Positions 1-9,812 of a DNA stretch of 64,000 nucleotides are shown here, one piece after another. Below the pieces are notes generated by a model. The model saw only the letters and a list, made by a program, of their open reading frames with translations, did not search any database and was not told the DNA's origin. The stretch's first letter is position 1. Each line of letters begins with the position of its first letter. The DNA lies in NCBI RefSeq assembly GCF_900129245.1, contig NZ_FQUT01000003.1, positions 310,001 through 374,000 of the forward strand, in the 5' to 3' direction. Source of the stretch: Chryseobacterium arachidis. GTDB lineage: Bacteria; Bacteroidota; Bacteroidia; Flavobacteriales; Weeksellaceae. Position numbers and translations under genes: made by a program.

Positions 1-291
1 CCAATCGCCTTGCATCTTTGGTGAATCATCGAGGTTATACATCGTAAATGTTCCGTTTTCTTTGAAATAAGCAAATCCTACAAAATTAGACACATTCGGA
101 TCCGTTAAACTTACGGACTGTCCGTTTTGATTTTTGGATGAGGTGGTTTCCCAAGGCGTGGAAGACAGCAGCTGAGAAGGTGTAAGTACAACTTCTGCCA
201 CAATTTCGTCATTATCTGAACTGCATGACACAACAGTTGCCGTGAAAACAAAAATAGAAGCGGCGTAGAAAATTTTCTTTAGTATATTCAT
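1..291 (-). CDS. DUF4822-type lipoprotein, N-terminal part (cut by window edge)
   Basis: The first 97 codons read from ATG at 291 back to the window edge. The N-terminus is a lipoprotein signal peptide: two lysines, a hydrophobic stretch, then a lipobox with VVSC before an acidic, serine-rich linker. The mature part starts with LTPSQLLSSTPWETT and runs into a beta-rich segment ending SPKMQGDW, which I recognise as the start of the DUF4822 fold found in secreted Bacteroidota lipoproteins. An acidic linker after the cysteine often goes with surface exposure in this phylum, but that is inference. The function is unknown. The C-terminus lies outside the window. Confidence 0.7.
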   Translation of the reverse strand, partial: MNILKKIFYAASIFVFTATVVSCSSDNDEIVAEVVLTPSQLLSSTPWETTSSKNQNGQSVSLTDPNVSNFVGFAYFKENGTFTMYNLDDSPKMQGDW

Positions 292-392
292 TGGTACAAT
301 TTATTTTTCACAAAATTATTGTTTCGGCATTGCCAAAAATTGTATAAAACATTCTGAATGTTGTAAAAACTATAACTCTGCCACGTTATACT

Positions 393-422
393 AAAGAAAA
401 AACCTTCAGAAGGTCTGAAGGT
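393..422 (-). terminator. Rho-independent terminator of argS
   Basis: On the minus strand a perfect 9-bp stem (ACCTTCAGA / TCTGAAGGT, loop CCT) is followed by a run of six T. It lies 11 bases beyond the argS stop codon. Confidence 0.85.
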
Positions 423-432
423 CTTGTTTTGT

Positions 433-2544
433 TTACATTCTATTTACGGTTGTTATCCCTAAAAGTTGTAAAGATTTTTGTATTGTTTTTGCCGTAAGAT
501 CCGACAGGTTTAATCTTATTTGCTTTATATTTTCATCTTCCTGGATGACAATAGGATTACTTTGATAGAAAGAATTATATGTTTTTACCAAATCATAAAC
601 ATAATTGGCTACTAAAGCCGGACTTAAAACTTCCGCTGCTTTCTGAACGACAATTTTATAATTTGTCAATTGCATAATCAATTCTTTTTCATATTGATTC
701 AGCTGTACATCATTCACTTCTTTATATTCAAAATTTGCTTTTGCCAATAAAGACTGGATACGTGCAAAAGTATATTGAATGAAAGGTCCCGTATTTCCAT
801 TAAAATCAATACTTTCTTCCGGATTGAAAAGCATTTTTTTCTTAGGATCAACTTTTAGCATGAAATATTTCAATGCACCCATTCCTACGTTTTCGTAGTT
901 TGCTGCTTTTTCGTCTTCCGTTAAATTATCCAATTTACCTAATTCTTCAGCCGCAGATTTTGCAATATTGTGCATTTCCTGCATCAGATCATCAGCATCT
1001 ACAACGGTTCCTTCACGAGATTTCATTTTGCCGTTTGGAAGTTCTACCATTCCGTAAGACAAATGATATAAATGATCTGCCCACGAATATCCTAATTTTC
1101 CTAAGATTTTAAATAAAACCTGGAAGTGATAATCCTGTTCGTTTCCAACCGTGTAAATTAACTTTTGGATATTTCCTTCTTTAAAACGCTCTACGGCAGT
1201 TCCCAAATCCTGAGTCATATACACAGAAGTTCCGTCTGAACGTAATAATAATTTCTGATCCAAACCTTCATCTGTTAAATCACACCAAACTGAACCATCT
1301 TCTTTCTGGTACAAAACACCTTTATCCAAACCTTCCTGAATAAGGTCTTTTCCTAAAATATATGTATTGCTTTCGTACTGAACCTGATCGAAATCTACTC
1401 CTAATCTATTATATGTTTCGTTGAAACCTTTATAAACCCAAGAATTCATTTCGTTCCAGAGGTTTCTTACTTTTTCATCTCCGTTTTCCCAATCCAACAA
1501 CATTTTCTGAGCTTCTTTCATGATCTCAGTAAGCGGCTTGCAGATTTCTTTTAGATTTGATTTTTCAGATTCAAGCTTGCTTTCAATTTCTATGATTTCT
1601 TTAAATAAACCTGTAAATGTTTTAGTCTGTGCTCTGACAATTTCCATTTCTTTTTCATCGGAAATTTTCTCTTCTACATTTTTAGAAATAATTTCTTCCA
1701 CTTTTTTAGGAACCGCAGAAATCAATGAATCGTTATCCAAAGCTGCCTGAAATTGTTTTTTAAACTCTTCATGCAATGTAGATAATTCCGATACATCTGC
1801 TATCTGAATGGCTTCTTTTTTCTTATTTTCAAGAAGATCTATTTTTTCGTTTAAACTTTTGACTTCTTCTTTTTTAGGAGTATCAAAACGTTCAAAATTA
1901 TTTACTCTAAAATCATTAAAGATAATATTGGTCTGCTTTTTCAATTCCTTGTCAAACTCTACATAATATTTTCCAACGAAATGGTCTCCTTTTGTATCAG
2001 TAGATTCCGGAGTTTCTCCTTTTCCAAATTTCTCCCAGGCCAGCATCGATTTACAGATGTGTATTCCTCTGTCGTTGATAATCTGTGTTTTAATCACATC
2101 ATAACCTGCTTCTTCCAAAATTTGAGCAACCGAAAAACCTAATAAATTATTTCTAACATGTCCTAAGTGAAGCGGTTTATTGGTATTCGGAGAAGAATAT
2201 TCCACCATTACCGTAGAATTTTTCTTTTTAATAGTATCAAAGCCAGTCGTAACAGATTTGAAATTGTCTACAAAAAACTGATTCTTGACCTTAACATTAA
2301 GAAAACCTTTTACCACATTAAAGCTTTCCAGCAACTCAGTCTGTTCTGTTAAAGCTTCTCCCAATTCTACTCCGATGCTTTCCGGATTTTTTTTCAATTG
2401 CTTCACCAAAGGGAATGTTACAATCGTGAAATCTCCTTCGAATTCGGTTTTATTTTCCTGAACTTCCAGATTAATGCCTTTCAATTGATAGACATTTAAA
2501 ATAACTTCTGAAAGTTTTTCTTCTATTATATTTTTAATATTCAT
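433..2544 (-). CDS. argS: Arginyl-tRNA synthetase with a large internal insertion
   Basis: Class I arginyl-tRNA synthetase charges tRNA-Arg in the cytoplasm. Visible parts are the N-terminal Add-1 domain (about residues 1-95), the HIGH-type motif HLGHVRNN (126-133), the KMSKS-equivalent GKMKSREGT (505-513) and the all-helical C-terminal anticodon-binding DALR domain (from about 585, ending in the typical NRM). The protein has 703 residues, whereas bacterial enzymes are usually about 550-600. The excess is a charged, helical, probably coiled-coil segment at about 205-335, placed between the conserved GDHFVGKYY block and the EAQKMLLDWENGD block. The reading frame is continuous through it. The start ATG at 2544 gives the expected N-terminus. 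Confidence 0.97.
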   Translation of the reverse strand: MNIKNIIEEKLSEVILNVYQLKGINLEVQENKTEFEGDFTIVTFPLVKQLKKNPESIGVELGEALTEQTELLESFNVVKGFLNVKVKNQFFVDNFKSVTTGFDTIKKKNSTVMVEYSSPNTNKPLHLGHVRNNLLGFSVAQILEEAGYDVIKTQIINDRGIHICKSMLAWEKFGKGETPESTDTKGDHFVGKYYVEFDKELKKQTNIIFNDFRVNNFERFDTPKKEEVKSLNEKIDLLENKKKEAIQIADVSELSTLHEEFKKQFQAALDNDSLISAVPKKVEEIISKNVEEKISDEKEMEIVRAQTKTFTGLFKEIIEIESKLESEKSNLKEICKPLTEIMKEAQKMLLDWENGDEKVRNLWNEMNSWVYKGFNETYNRLGVDFDQVQYESNTYILGKDLIQEGLDKGVLYQKEDGSVWCDLTDEGLDQKLLLRSDGTSVYMTQDLGTAVERFKEGNIQKLIYTVGNEQDYHFQVLFKILGKLGYSWADHLYHLSYGMVELPNGKMKSREGTVVDADDLMQEMHNIAKSAAEELGKLDNLTEDEKAANYENVGMGALKYFMLKVDPKKKMLFNPEESIDFNGNTGPFIQYTFARIQSLLAKANFEYKEVNDVQLNQYEKELIMQLTNYKIVVQKAAEVLSPALVANYVYDLVKTYNSFYQSNPIVIQEDENIKQIRLNLSDLTAKTIQKSLQLLGITTVNRM

Positions 2545-2602
2545 CTGTTGATATTGATTTTGTAAAACCGCCGCAGCAATTTTCTTCTGAAATTTTGAAG
2601 TA

Positions 2603-2610
2603 CAAATATA
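2603..2610 (-). promoter_or_regulatory. Candidate -7 promoter element of argS
   Basis: On the minus strand the sequence is TATATTTG, a perfect match to the Bacteroidota -7 consensus TAnnTTTG, 58 bases before the argS ATG. No convincing -33 TTTG lies at the right distance, because the T-tract of the upstream terminator occupies that place. The call rests on the -7 box and its position. Confidence 0.35.
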
Positions 2611-2616
2611 CGGAAA

Positions 2617-2640
2617 TAAAAAAACCGCCCGAAGGCGGAA
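2617..2640 (-). terminator. Terminator downstream of the lipocalin-like gene
   Basis: Stem CCGCC/GGCGG with loop CGAA (2625-2638), followed on the minus strand by seven T. It ends the transcript of the gene at 2661-3125 and insulates argS. Confidence 0.8.
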
Positions 2641-2660
2641 TAAATATGAAGGAAATTAAA

Positions 2661-3125
2661 TTATTGTTTTGCAAAGACCAGACTTGCCTCGTCGTTACCG
2701 GGCACATTGTCAAGATCCTTTGAAGTATCTGTAACTTTTAATTCTGTACTGGAAAAATCTTCAATCTGTTTTTGCAATGTTTTAGGAGTTCCATTTTCAT
2801 TATATGATAGAGTCAGGGTTCTGTTCATCGCATCATAATTCCAACTTCCCGAAAATGAATCGTATAAATTACAATCTGTTCCTGAACTTGAAGCTCCATA
2901 TCTTTCATATACTCCGGAAGAATTCGTATTCACGAGTATCTGTCCTTTTTTCTCACATTCGCTTAACGGATATGTTTTTCCTTTGTACTCATACCTTACA
3001 GGTTTCCAGGTTCCATTAAGGTTGGGTGTTTCAATGATTGTATCTTCCCTATTATCATCATTTGAACATGAAATAACAGTAGCCATTAAGATAAATAGGT
3101 TAATAAATAATCTCATATTTTTCAT
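2661..3125 (-). CDS. Lipocalin-like lipoprotein
   Basis: A 154-residue secreted lipoprotein. The signal peptide MKNMRLFINLFILMATVISC ends in a lipobox cysteine followed by SNDDNRED, an acidic linker. The mature part begins LNGTWKPVRYEYKGK and continues as short beta strands containing GSWNYDAMNRTLTLSYNENG, the pattern of the lipocalin-like fold common in Bacteroidota lipoproteins (Gly-x-Trp near the first strand). Two internal cysteines (in LSECEKKG and GTDCNLY) could form a disulphide. No ligand or partner can be inferred. It is monocistronic, with its own terminator. Confidence 0.7.
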   Translation of the reverse strand: MKNMRLFINLFILMATVISCSNDDNREDTIIETPNLNGTWKPVRYEYKGKTYPLSECEKKGQILVNTNSSGVYERYGASSSGTDCNLYDSFSGSWNYDAMNRTLTLSYNENGTPKTLQKQIEDFSSTELKVTDTSKDLDNVPGNDEASLVFAKQ

Positions 3126-3186
3126 TTTAAAGAAATATTCCTGCTTTTAATGACAGGAATATTCTGTGTATTTTAATCTGTTATAA

Positions 3187-4740
3187 TTAGAAAACGTCCC
3201 AGAAAACTTTTGTTGTTACCTGGTCTCCTCCTATTTTCTGTGCTGCCGCTGTTACATTATTTTTATTTAACAAATATTCCTGATCCGAATATTTCATTCT
3301 TACCGGAACACCGTCTACTGCAGAATCGTCAGGATTTACAAATACCGGATAATCCAATCTTCTGGCAAAATTCCAAGATTGGAAACCTTTATTAAACATC
3401 GCTACCCATGCTTGGAACCCAATAGACTGTTTCCAGTTTGAAGCATTGAAAGGGTTTGCAGCAATAAAAGGTGTGATCTTATCATCACTAATTCCATATT
3501 CTTTCATGGAAGCAGTAATTGCAGCAGCATATAATGTTGCGGCAGTTCCACCTACACTATATCCTCGTGCCGCAGCTTCTGCTCTTAAAAATGAAATTTC
3601 TGTATAATCTAACAAGTAACCCTGAGCATTTTCAGTTACAATCATATAATCTCCATCGTCTGCTGCATCAGCAATTCCATTAATATCAACTTTAGGAGAC
3701 GACATACGTGAGTAACTTAGAAAAGAATTATTAGCTCCGTAAACTCCTCCCTTATATGTTCCTGTTCCGGCAACATAATCTCCAGCAACATCATCAAATA
3801 CTCTGTCAGCTTTTACGAACCATCTGTCTCTTCGTGGATCTGTTGTAGAATTCATATAATTTACCAATACATCCGAAGGAATAAAATCACTTCTTCCCGA
3901 CTGTACATATTCCTGGTAAACAGGATTAGCAAATAAACCGGAAGGGAAGGCAGATAATCCCCAGCTATCATCCTTATTATCAAACAAACCGGCATTGTAA
4001 GCTGCTTCAGCATAGGTTTTTGATAAAGCAGGTTCAACATCTGCTAATGTAACAGCCAGTCTGAATTTCAAAGAATTAGCCATTTTTTTCCATTTCCCCA
4101 TATTCCCTTTATAGAAAATGTCATCAGTATAACCACTTTGATTGGTGTTAATCATTGCATTCGCATCATCAATTCTCTTAATTAAATCAAGATAAATGGT
4201 TTTGGCATCGTCGTACGGTATTTCAGAAGCGTTGTTTGCTCCAGCTACCGCTTTCAAGGCGCCGAAATAAGGAACATCGCCGTACGTATCCACCAAATTT
4301 GCCCAGGTATACACACTGATTAATTCTATAATTGCTTCTCTATTTCCTTTTTCAGCGGCAGAAAGACTTTCATTCTGGAGAAACTGTTTCGCATCTCTAA
4401 GTGCCGATAAAACTCCCGGAGAATGAACAATCGCCGAACTTGAAGCCATCATCCTGTTATAGTGATTTCTAGGAATAGGTCTTGTCACCATATCATAATT
4501 AGACTCATCGATATAGGTAGTCTGTGCCCATTGCTGCGTGAAAAATCTCGAAATATTATTGTTTACATTCGGAGTAAGCAATTGAGAAATCAGTTCCTGC
4601 TCCGCACTTGCCACTAAAAGCCCGGAAGGTACAACAGTCGGGTGTTTCGGATCTTCATTGAGTGTGGTGATGTCGCTTTCACAAGAATTGGTAACGACTG
4701 TTAAAGAAAGTATGCTAAGTATTAAAAATATTTTTTTCAT
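3187..4740 (-). CDS. SusD/RagB-type outer-membrane lipoprotein (pair 1)
   Basis: A 517-residue SusD-family protein, the surface lipoprotein lid that binds nutrient over its partner SusC channel. The signal peptide ends with a lipobox (VTNSC). Helical TPR-like segments are visible, such as YTWANLVDTYGDVPYFGAL and the SFLRAEAAARGY region near residue 380, both typical of the SusD-like_2 group. It starts 3 bases after the stop of the SusC gene at 4744 and is surely co-transcribed and co-assembled with it. The substrate is not evident: no glycoside hydrolase or peptidase gene lies next to the pair. Confidence 0.93.
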   Translation of the reverse strand: MKKIFLILSILSLTVVTNSCESDITTLNEDPKHPTVVPSGLLVASAEQELISQLLTPNVNNNISRFFTQQWAQTTYIDESNYDMVTRPIPRNHYNRMMASSSAIVHSPGVLSALRDAKQFLQNESLSAAEKGNREAIIELISVYTWANLVDTYGDVPYFGALKAVAGANNASEIPYDDAKTIYLDLIKRIDDANAMINTNQSGYTDDIFYKGNMGKWKKMANSLKFRLAVTLADVEPALSKTYAEAAYNAGLFDNKDDSWGLSAFPSGLFANPVYQEYVQSGRSDFIPSDVLVNYMNSTTDPRRDRWFVKADRVFDDVAGDYVAGTGTYKGGVYGANNSFLSYSRMSSPKVDINGIADAADDGDYMIVTENAQGYLLDYTEISFLRAEAAARGYSVGGTAATLYAAAITASMKEYGISDDKITPFIAANPFNASNWKQSIGFQAWVAMFNKGFQSWNFARRLDYPVFVNPDDSAVDGVPVRMKYSDQEYLLNKNNVTAAAQKIGGDQVTTKVFWDVF

Positions 4741-4743
4741 TTT

Positions 4744-7700
4744 TTAGAATTTTAAGGTTACGTTGACACCTAAATCACGTGTTGTAGGTAATACACCAAT
4801 AGAATTTCCTTTTGAAGCTAAGCCATTTCCTGTTCCAGCTTCAGGATCTGCATAAGGTAAATTTTTATGAATAATCCACAGGTTTCTTCCTACTAAAGAA
4901 ATTTTTACTTCCTGGAATGATGTATTTGCCAATAAAGATTTAGGAAGGCTATATCCAATACTTGCCTCTCTTAATTTCACATAAGACGCATCATATACAA
5001 ATCTGGAATTTGGCATTCTTCTGTATCCGTCAACGTTTCCGAAAGTATTTGGAGCTGAGGTTGGCGTTGTATTGACCTGTCCGTTAGGATTAACCCCAGG
5101 ATTCACTACACCAGCAGTTCTGTAATCTCCAACAGCAGTTTCTTCGTAAAGACCTGTCGCAAGTCCGTAATACATATCTGTTGAAAATACATCTCCTCCC
5201 TGTTTTACATCAATAAGGAAACTCACTGACAGCCCTTTGTAGTTAAAACTGTTTCGCACCCCTCCAATCCAGTCGGGAGTAATATTTCCAATCACCTGAT
5301 TGGGATTTGTTAAATATCTTCCCGTAGTAGGGTTGACTACTCTTTCTCCGTTCAAATAGACATAATCAGATCCTACAAGTGCTCCGAAAGCCTCTCCTAC
5401 TCTGGCGTTCAATGAAACCCCACCTTGGTAAGACGCCAACAGATAATTCTGAGAATCTCCGTATAACGAAATTACTTCATTTTCATTTTTAGACCAGTTT
5501 ACATCAATATCCCATTTAAAGTTTTCATTTTTCACAGGAGTACCATTCAACTGTACCTCAATACCTTTGTTATTAATTTGCCCTGCATTTACAAGGAAAG
5601 TTCTGTATCCTGTTGCTGAAGAAACTGGCAGGTTAATAATCTGATCAAAGGTTCTTGTTTTATATAAAGCAACATCGAAACCGAGTCTGTTTTTAAAGAA
5701 CTGCGCCTCCATACCAAATTCCACTTCTTTGGATCTTTGAGGTTTTAAATTGGGATTTGCCAGGAAATACGATTGGTCTACAAGACCTGTATTTCCAAAA
5801 CCACCTCTTACTCTATAAGTATTCTGTAATTGATAATTTTTTGTTGAAGATCCTACTTCTGCGTAATTCCCTCTAATTTTCCAGAAACTTAACCAGCTTG
5901 GCTTCCATAATTCTGATAAAATTAAAGATCCTGTAACTGAAGGATAGACATAAGAGTTATTATTCTTCGGAAGGTTTGAACTTTGGTCTGCTCTCACAGT
6001 CCCATCTACATACAATAAGTTTTTATATCCGAATGATGCGGTAGCATACACCCCTGAAGTTACCCATTTTTCGTAATTTTCATCTGGCGGAATAATCGGA
6101 CTTGCTGAGTTGGAAATAGCAAATAATCCCGGAGTGGCCAACCCGCCTTCTGTACTTGCATATACATTATCAATTAAATTTCTTCTGACATTTCCTCCCA
6201 CAATACCGCTAACATTCAAATCGCTTGTGATATCGAATTTGTAATTTAAGAATAAATCAAAATTGGTTTCCGTTGTACGAATATCCTGACGAGAGTATCC
6301 CGAAGTCACATTGTTTCCTGAGGCACCAAAAGCCTGTGGCAATGAGCCATTCATTAATCTTTCCTCAATCAACATCTGCATTTGATCGTAAGAAAGCTTT
6401 CCTGTAATTCCGAAGTTTTTGGTAATGTCATACTTCAATTGAGCATAACTAAACGTTCTTGTTCGGGTATCAGACTGATAGTTTTGGTATCTCTGGAAAT
6501 ATGGATTGTTCCAATATGCCGGAGTCCCGTTTGAGCCTGAAGTTCTGTTCCAAGTAAGGTTAGAATTACTTCTTTCATAGGCATCTCTTAACTCATACAC
6601 ATCTACGTTGGTTTGCCACCACTGTCTGAAACCTGTAACCAGGTTATCAGAGTACCCCGTTTCATTTCTCCCTTTTGTATCCTGAATTGTCAATGTCGAG
6701 AATACGCTTGCATGTAATTTATCCGTAAAATCATAATTGAATTTAGCAGATATACTATTTTTTCTTAAATCTGAATTAGGTAAAAGACCATTAGACAGCA
6801 TATTTGTGTAAGAAAGTGAAATATTTGATGACTTACTTCCTTTCTCTAATGAAATTGTATTAACATAGGTTACCGGTGTTTCGAAAAACTTAATCGGACC
6901 ATTTTTTGCAGCTTGCCAAGGAGTTGCTTTTCCGTAATTAGGAGAGTCAGGGTTATAAGAATCCCATTGTCTTACCATTATATTCGGATTAAACTCCGCT
7001 CCATACGAAGCATCCTCTGTAAAAGGTGTTTGTAACTGTCCGGTAACAGGATCATAATTAAAATATTCATCCGGATTTCCGTCTCCATTGGTATCATTTC
7101 CGTATACAGGACCATATCCTGCTCCATATCTCGTCTGATATTTAGGGAAAGTAGATTTATCAATAAAACCTGCTGTGATACCGGAGTTTAGTGTAACGCC
7201 CCAACTTCCGTCCTGTTTTCCACGTCCGTTTTTTGTTACGATCAAAATAACTCCATCACTACCTCGTTCACCATAAAGTGCTGATGCGGCAGCTCCTTTC
7301 AGAACGTTCATACTTTCGATGTCATCCTGATTGATATCAGATAAGAAGTTACCATAATCGAAAATCGCTCCGCCAACCGTTCCATTATTCACTGGTGAAC
7401 CGTCGATTACGATTAGAGGACTTCCTCCTGATAACGATTTATATCCTCTGATTAATAAATTGGCAGAACCGCCAAAGTTGTTGTTAGTATTTACCTGTAA
7501 ACCGGAAACTTTACCGGAAAGTAATGAGGCTACGTTTCCAGTATTAGTAGTACCTCCTGTAAGAGCTTCTGCTTTTACTTCCTCGGAAGCATACCCTAAA
7601 GATTTCTTTTCTCTTTTAATACCTAGTGCAGTTACAACCACTCCTTCGATATCCTGAGTTTTTACTGTATCACTCTTTTGTTGCTGTGCTTCAGCTATAG

Positions 7701-7752
7701 CCAAAGAGGAGGAGAGTACTAGAGCTAGTACACCCATTGTTATTTTCTTCAT
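4744..7752 (-). CDS. SusC/RagA-type TonB-dependent outer-membrane transporter (pair 1)
   Basis: A 1002-residue TonB-dependent beta-barrel importer of the SusC family. The signal peptide spans about residues 1-23. A short segment containing DIEGVVVTALGIKREKKSLG (TonB-box-like, typical of SusC) leads into the plug domain (about 45-178, with LIRGYKSLSGG, PLIVIDGSPV and DGVILIVTKNG), followed by the 22-strand barrel that ends in phenylalanine (VNVTLKF). The N-terminal carboxypeptidase-regulatory-like domain of many SusC proteins is absent. It is the first gene of a SusC-SusD operon, transcribed from the promoter at 7779-7809. Transport of an oligosaccharide or peptide is inferred from the family only. 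Confidence 0.95.
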   Translation of the reverse strand: MKKITMGVLALVLSSSLAIAEAQQQKSDTVKTQDIEGVVVTALGIKREKKSLGYASEEVKAEALTGGTTNTGNVASLLSGKVSGLQVNTNNNFGGSANLLIRGYKSLSGGSPLIVIDGSPVNNGTVGGAIFDYGNFLSDINQDDIESMNVLKGAAASALYGERGSDGVILIVTKNGRGKQDGSWGVTLNSGITAGFIDKSTFPKYQTRYGAGYGPVYGNDTNGDGNPDEYFNYDPVTGQLQTPFTEDASYGAEFNPNIMVRQWDSYNPDSPNYGKATPWQAAKNGPIKFFETPVTYVNTISLEKGSKSSNISLSYTNMLSNGLLPNSDLRKNSISAKFNYDFTDKLHASVFSTLTIQDTKGRNETGYSDNLVTGFRQWWQTNVDVYELRDAYERSNSNLTWNRTSGSNGTPAYWNNPYFQRYQNYQSDTRTRTFSYAQLKYDITKNFGITGKLSYDQMQMLIEERLMNGSLPQAFGASGNNVTSGYSRQDIRTTETNFDLFLNYKFDITSDLNVSGIVGGNVRRNLIDNVYASTEGGLATPGLFAISNSASPIIPPDENYEKWVTSGVYATASFGYKNLLYVDGTVRADQSSNLPKNNNSYVYPSVTGSLILSELWKPSWLSFWKIRGNYAEVGSSTKNYQLQNTYRVRGGFGNTGLVDQSYFLANPNLKPQRSKEVEFGMEAQFFKNRLGFDVALYKTRTFDQIINLPVSSATGYRTFLVNAGQINNKGIEVQLNGTPVKNENFKWDIDVNWSKNENEVISLYGDSQNYLLASYQGGVSLNARVGEAFGALVGSDYVYLNGERVVNPTTGRYLTNPNQVIGNITPDWIGGVRNSFNYKGLSVSFLIDVKQGGDVFSTDMYYGLATGLYEETAVGDYRTAGVVNPGVNPNGQVNTTPTSAPNTFGNVDGYRRMPNSRFVYDASYVKLREASIGYSLPKSLLANTSFQEVKISLVGRNLWIIHKNLPYADPEAGTGNGLASKGNSIGVLPTTRDLGVNVTLKF

Positions 7753-7778
7753 ATCAATATCAAATTAATTTGCTTCAA

Positions 7779-7809
7779 CAAATTTGTAAAACTTTCTTAA
7801 AATGACAAA
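7779..7809 (-). promoter_or_regulatory. Promoter of SusC-SusD pair 1
   Basis: On the minus strand TTTG (7806-7809), a 19-base spacer and CAAATTTG (7779-7786) fit the Bacteroidota -33/-7 promoter with one mismatch in TAnnTTTG. It lies 26 bases before the ATG. The spacer and -7 box contain TTTAAGAAAGTTTTACA, identical to the promoter of the second SusC gene at 12833-12864. Confidence 0.65.
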
Positions 7810-8121
7810 AGAAAAACAATAAAATATATTAATTATTCAAAATATATCAAAAATAAATAATTAAAGTTCAAATATAATTGTTAAAAATAAAATTATTAAC
7901 AAAATAATAATTTTAAAACAATTGTATAATTAAGTAAAATGCAATTTTTATCAATTGAAAAAATCTATACTTAACACTTGTTAAAATAATATCTAAACAT
8001 CGTGATTTACAATAAATTATACGTTAAAAAATGGATTAACAATTATTTAAAGATATTTAAGGTGAAATGTTATGCATAATAATTTTTTTTACAAAAGTTA
8101 AATTTTAACACTTGAAAATAA
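7810..8121. other. AT-rich gene-free stretch between the two SusCD operons
   Basis: About 310 bases that are almost entirely A and T. I see no open reading frame, RNA gene or hairpin. It lies between the terminator of pair 2 and the promoter of pair 1. It may hold activator sites for the pair 1 promoter, but no specific motif stands out. Confidence 0.6.
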
Positions 8122-8145
8122 AAAAACCGCCCGAAGGCGGTTTTG
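8122..8145 (-). terminator. Terminator of SusC-SusD pair 2 (symmetrical)
   Basis: Stem AAAACCGCC/GGCGGTTTT with loop CGAA at 8123-8144, flanked by T-rich sequence on both strands. Stem and loop match the terminator at 2617-2640. It lies 25 bases after the SusD stop. Confidence 0.8.
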
Positions 8146-8169
8146 ATATGTTATAATAAATTGAATTTA

Positions 8170-9798
8170 TTATTTTAACCAGAATGGTGAGTATTGATTT
8201 AAACTAAATGCATCTGATTTTACTAAGTTAGGTACATTTGCACTATTAGCAACATATTCAGATTGTGGATAAATTAATCGTAATGGTCTTGTTGACGTAG
8301 ATGCATTAAGTGGCATCGGCGTTACAGGATATCCTGTTTTTGTATAACCAATAAAAGTTTCTGTCGGATTAATATTTGTTAACGCAATCCATCTCTGATA
8401 TTGAATTGCAGCAATCTTGTCAGTTGTAGCATTCCAACCTACATTAGCTCTTAAATTGGAGTTATTGATATAGGTAGTTGCTTGTGTTGCAGTTAATCCA
8501 TAATATAAGAATGAAGAAGAAATACCATTATTAAAGAATGTTTGTGCCCCAGTAAATTTAGATGGAAAAACAACAGCTGCTTCTGCTAATAAGAATTGAG
8601 CCTCTGCATTTGACATTACTATTCCCGCTTGGCTTGATCCCAACGATAAGCTCAATTGCCCTGCAGAATTAAGTACTAAAAAGTTTTTTTGCCCAAGACC
8701 AACATAATCACCAACAGTATTGCTTGGATTATTATTAGTTCCTTGTGGAATTCCGTAGTATCCTTCAAAACCTGGAGTAACATCAGCATCTTCTAAAGCA
8801 CTCCAAACATTTGCCTGGAACATTCTTGCTATTCTAGAATCTACTAAACCTGTTGTTCTGGATACTCGTCCCATCATATTATCTACAATATTTGCAGAGC
8901 CAAAGATAAGTCTATAGTTAGCATTTATTTCATTGCCAATAACCAAAACTCCATAGTTACGATATAAAGGGTTTTGTTGAGTTGCGTTACCACTATTATA
9001 GCCTGGTTGAATAGTAAAATCTTCTGTCAACGAAGCTGGAATATATTTTACAACTTCAGTAGGAACTGCTGCATTAGCGTTAGGTAATGTAGCCAAAGCA
9101 GCATTACGATAAGCTATAACTTCTGGATCCGTGCTCTTAGACAATCTTACTAAAAGCTTAAGTTTCACCAAATTCCCAAATTGCCCCCATTTTGCTAAAC
9201 TACCTGCAAACATAGGGTCTTGGTTTGCAGTAATCGTAGCATTTTTTGCTAAAAGAACAAATGCTTCATCAACTTCATTAATTAAAGCTTTATAGATATC
9301 CTTACCTTTATCATATTTAGGGGATACGTTACTCTGTAATTGAAAAGCTTCAGAATAAGGTGCGTCATTATATAAATCAACAATAGTTTGCATATAATAA
9401 GCTTTCAATATTTTTGCAGCAGCTACATGAGAAGGGTACTGTACAGATGCATCCTTTGTATTAATAATAGACTGTAAATTAGCTATTCCAATATAATAAT
9501 TATCCCAAATTCCACTATAAAATGTACTTGAAACGTTCATTTTCATCTCATCATCGAATGGAGCTGTATATTGATAAATATTTCCAGCCCATGCATTCAT
9601 CATAAGATTCCCAAATCTATTTAATGTAACAGCCTGTGTAGAATACAGTGTCGTTTCTGCAGCAGCTAAACGTTCTTTTGGAGATAATTGTTCATTATAT
9701 GCCTCATTCGGATTTTCATTTACATCTAAATAATCATTGCATGAGTTTAGCCCTATTAAGCTGGTGATTACCAAAGATGATAATATTATTTTTTTCAT
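8170..9798 (-). CDS. SusD/RagB-type outer-membrane lipoprotein (pair 2)
   Basis: A 542-residue SusD-family surface lipoprotein. The signal peptide MKKIILSSLVITSLIGLNSC is followed by NDYLDVNENPNEAY, the classic SusD N-terminus after the lipid-bearing cysteine. TPR-like helices include LKAYYMQTIVDLYNDAPYSEAF and MSNAEAQFLLAEAA. It lies 14 bases after the partner SusC gene. Both SusD proteins of the window belong to the same broad group, but they differ clearly in sequence, so this is not a recent tandem duplication. The substrate is unknown. Confidence 0.93.
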   Translation of the reverse strand: MKKIILSSLVITSLIGLNSCNDYLDVNENPNEAYNEQLSPKERLAAAETTLYSTQAVTLNRFGNLMMNAWAGNIYQYTAPFDDEMKMNVSSTFYSGIWDNYYIGIANLQSIINTKDASVQYPSHVAAAKILKAYYMQTIVDLYNDAPYSEAFQLQSNVSPKYDKGKDIYKALINEVDEAFVLLAKNATITANQDPMFAGSLAKWGQFGNLVKLKLLVRLSKSTDPEVIAYRNAALATLPNANAAVPTEVVKYIPASLTEDFTIQPGYNSGNATQQNPLYRNYGVLVIGNEINANYRLIFGSANIVDNMMGRVSRTTGLVDSRIARMFQANVWSALEDADVTPGFEGYYGIPQGTNNNPSNTVGDYVGLGQKNFLVLNSAGQLSLSLGSSQAGIVMSNAEAQFLLAEAAVVFPSKFTGAQTFFNNGISSSFLYYGLTATQATTYINNSNLRANVGWNATTDKIAAIQYQRWIALTNINPTETFIGYTKTGYPVTPMPLNASTSTRPLRLIYPQSEYVANSANVPNLVKSDAFSLNQYSPFWLK

Positions 9799-9812
9799 TT
9801 TTGACTTAAAAT

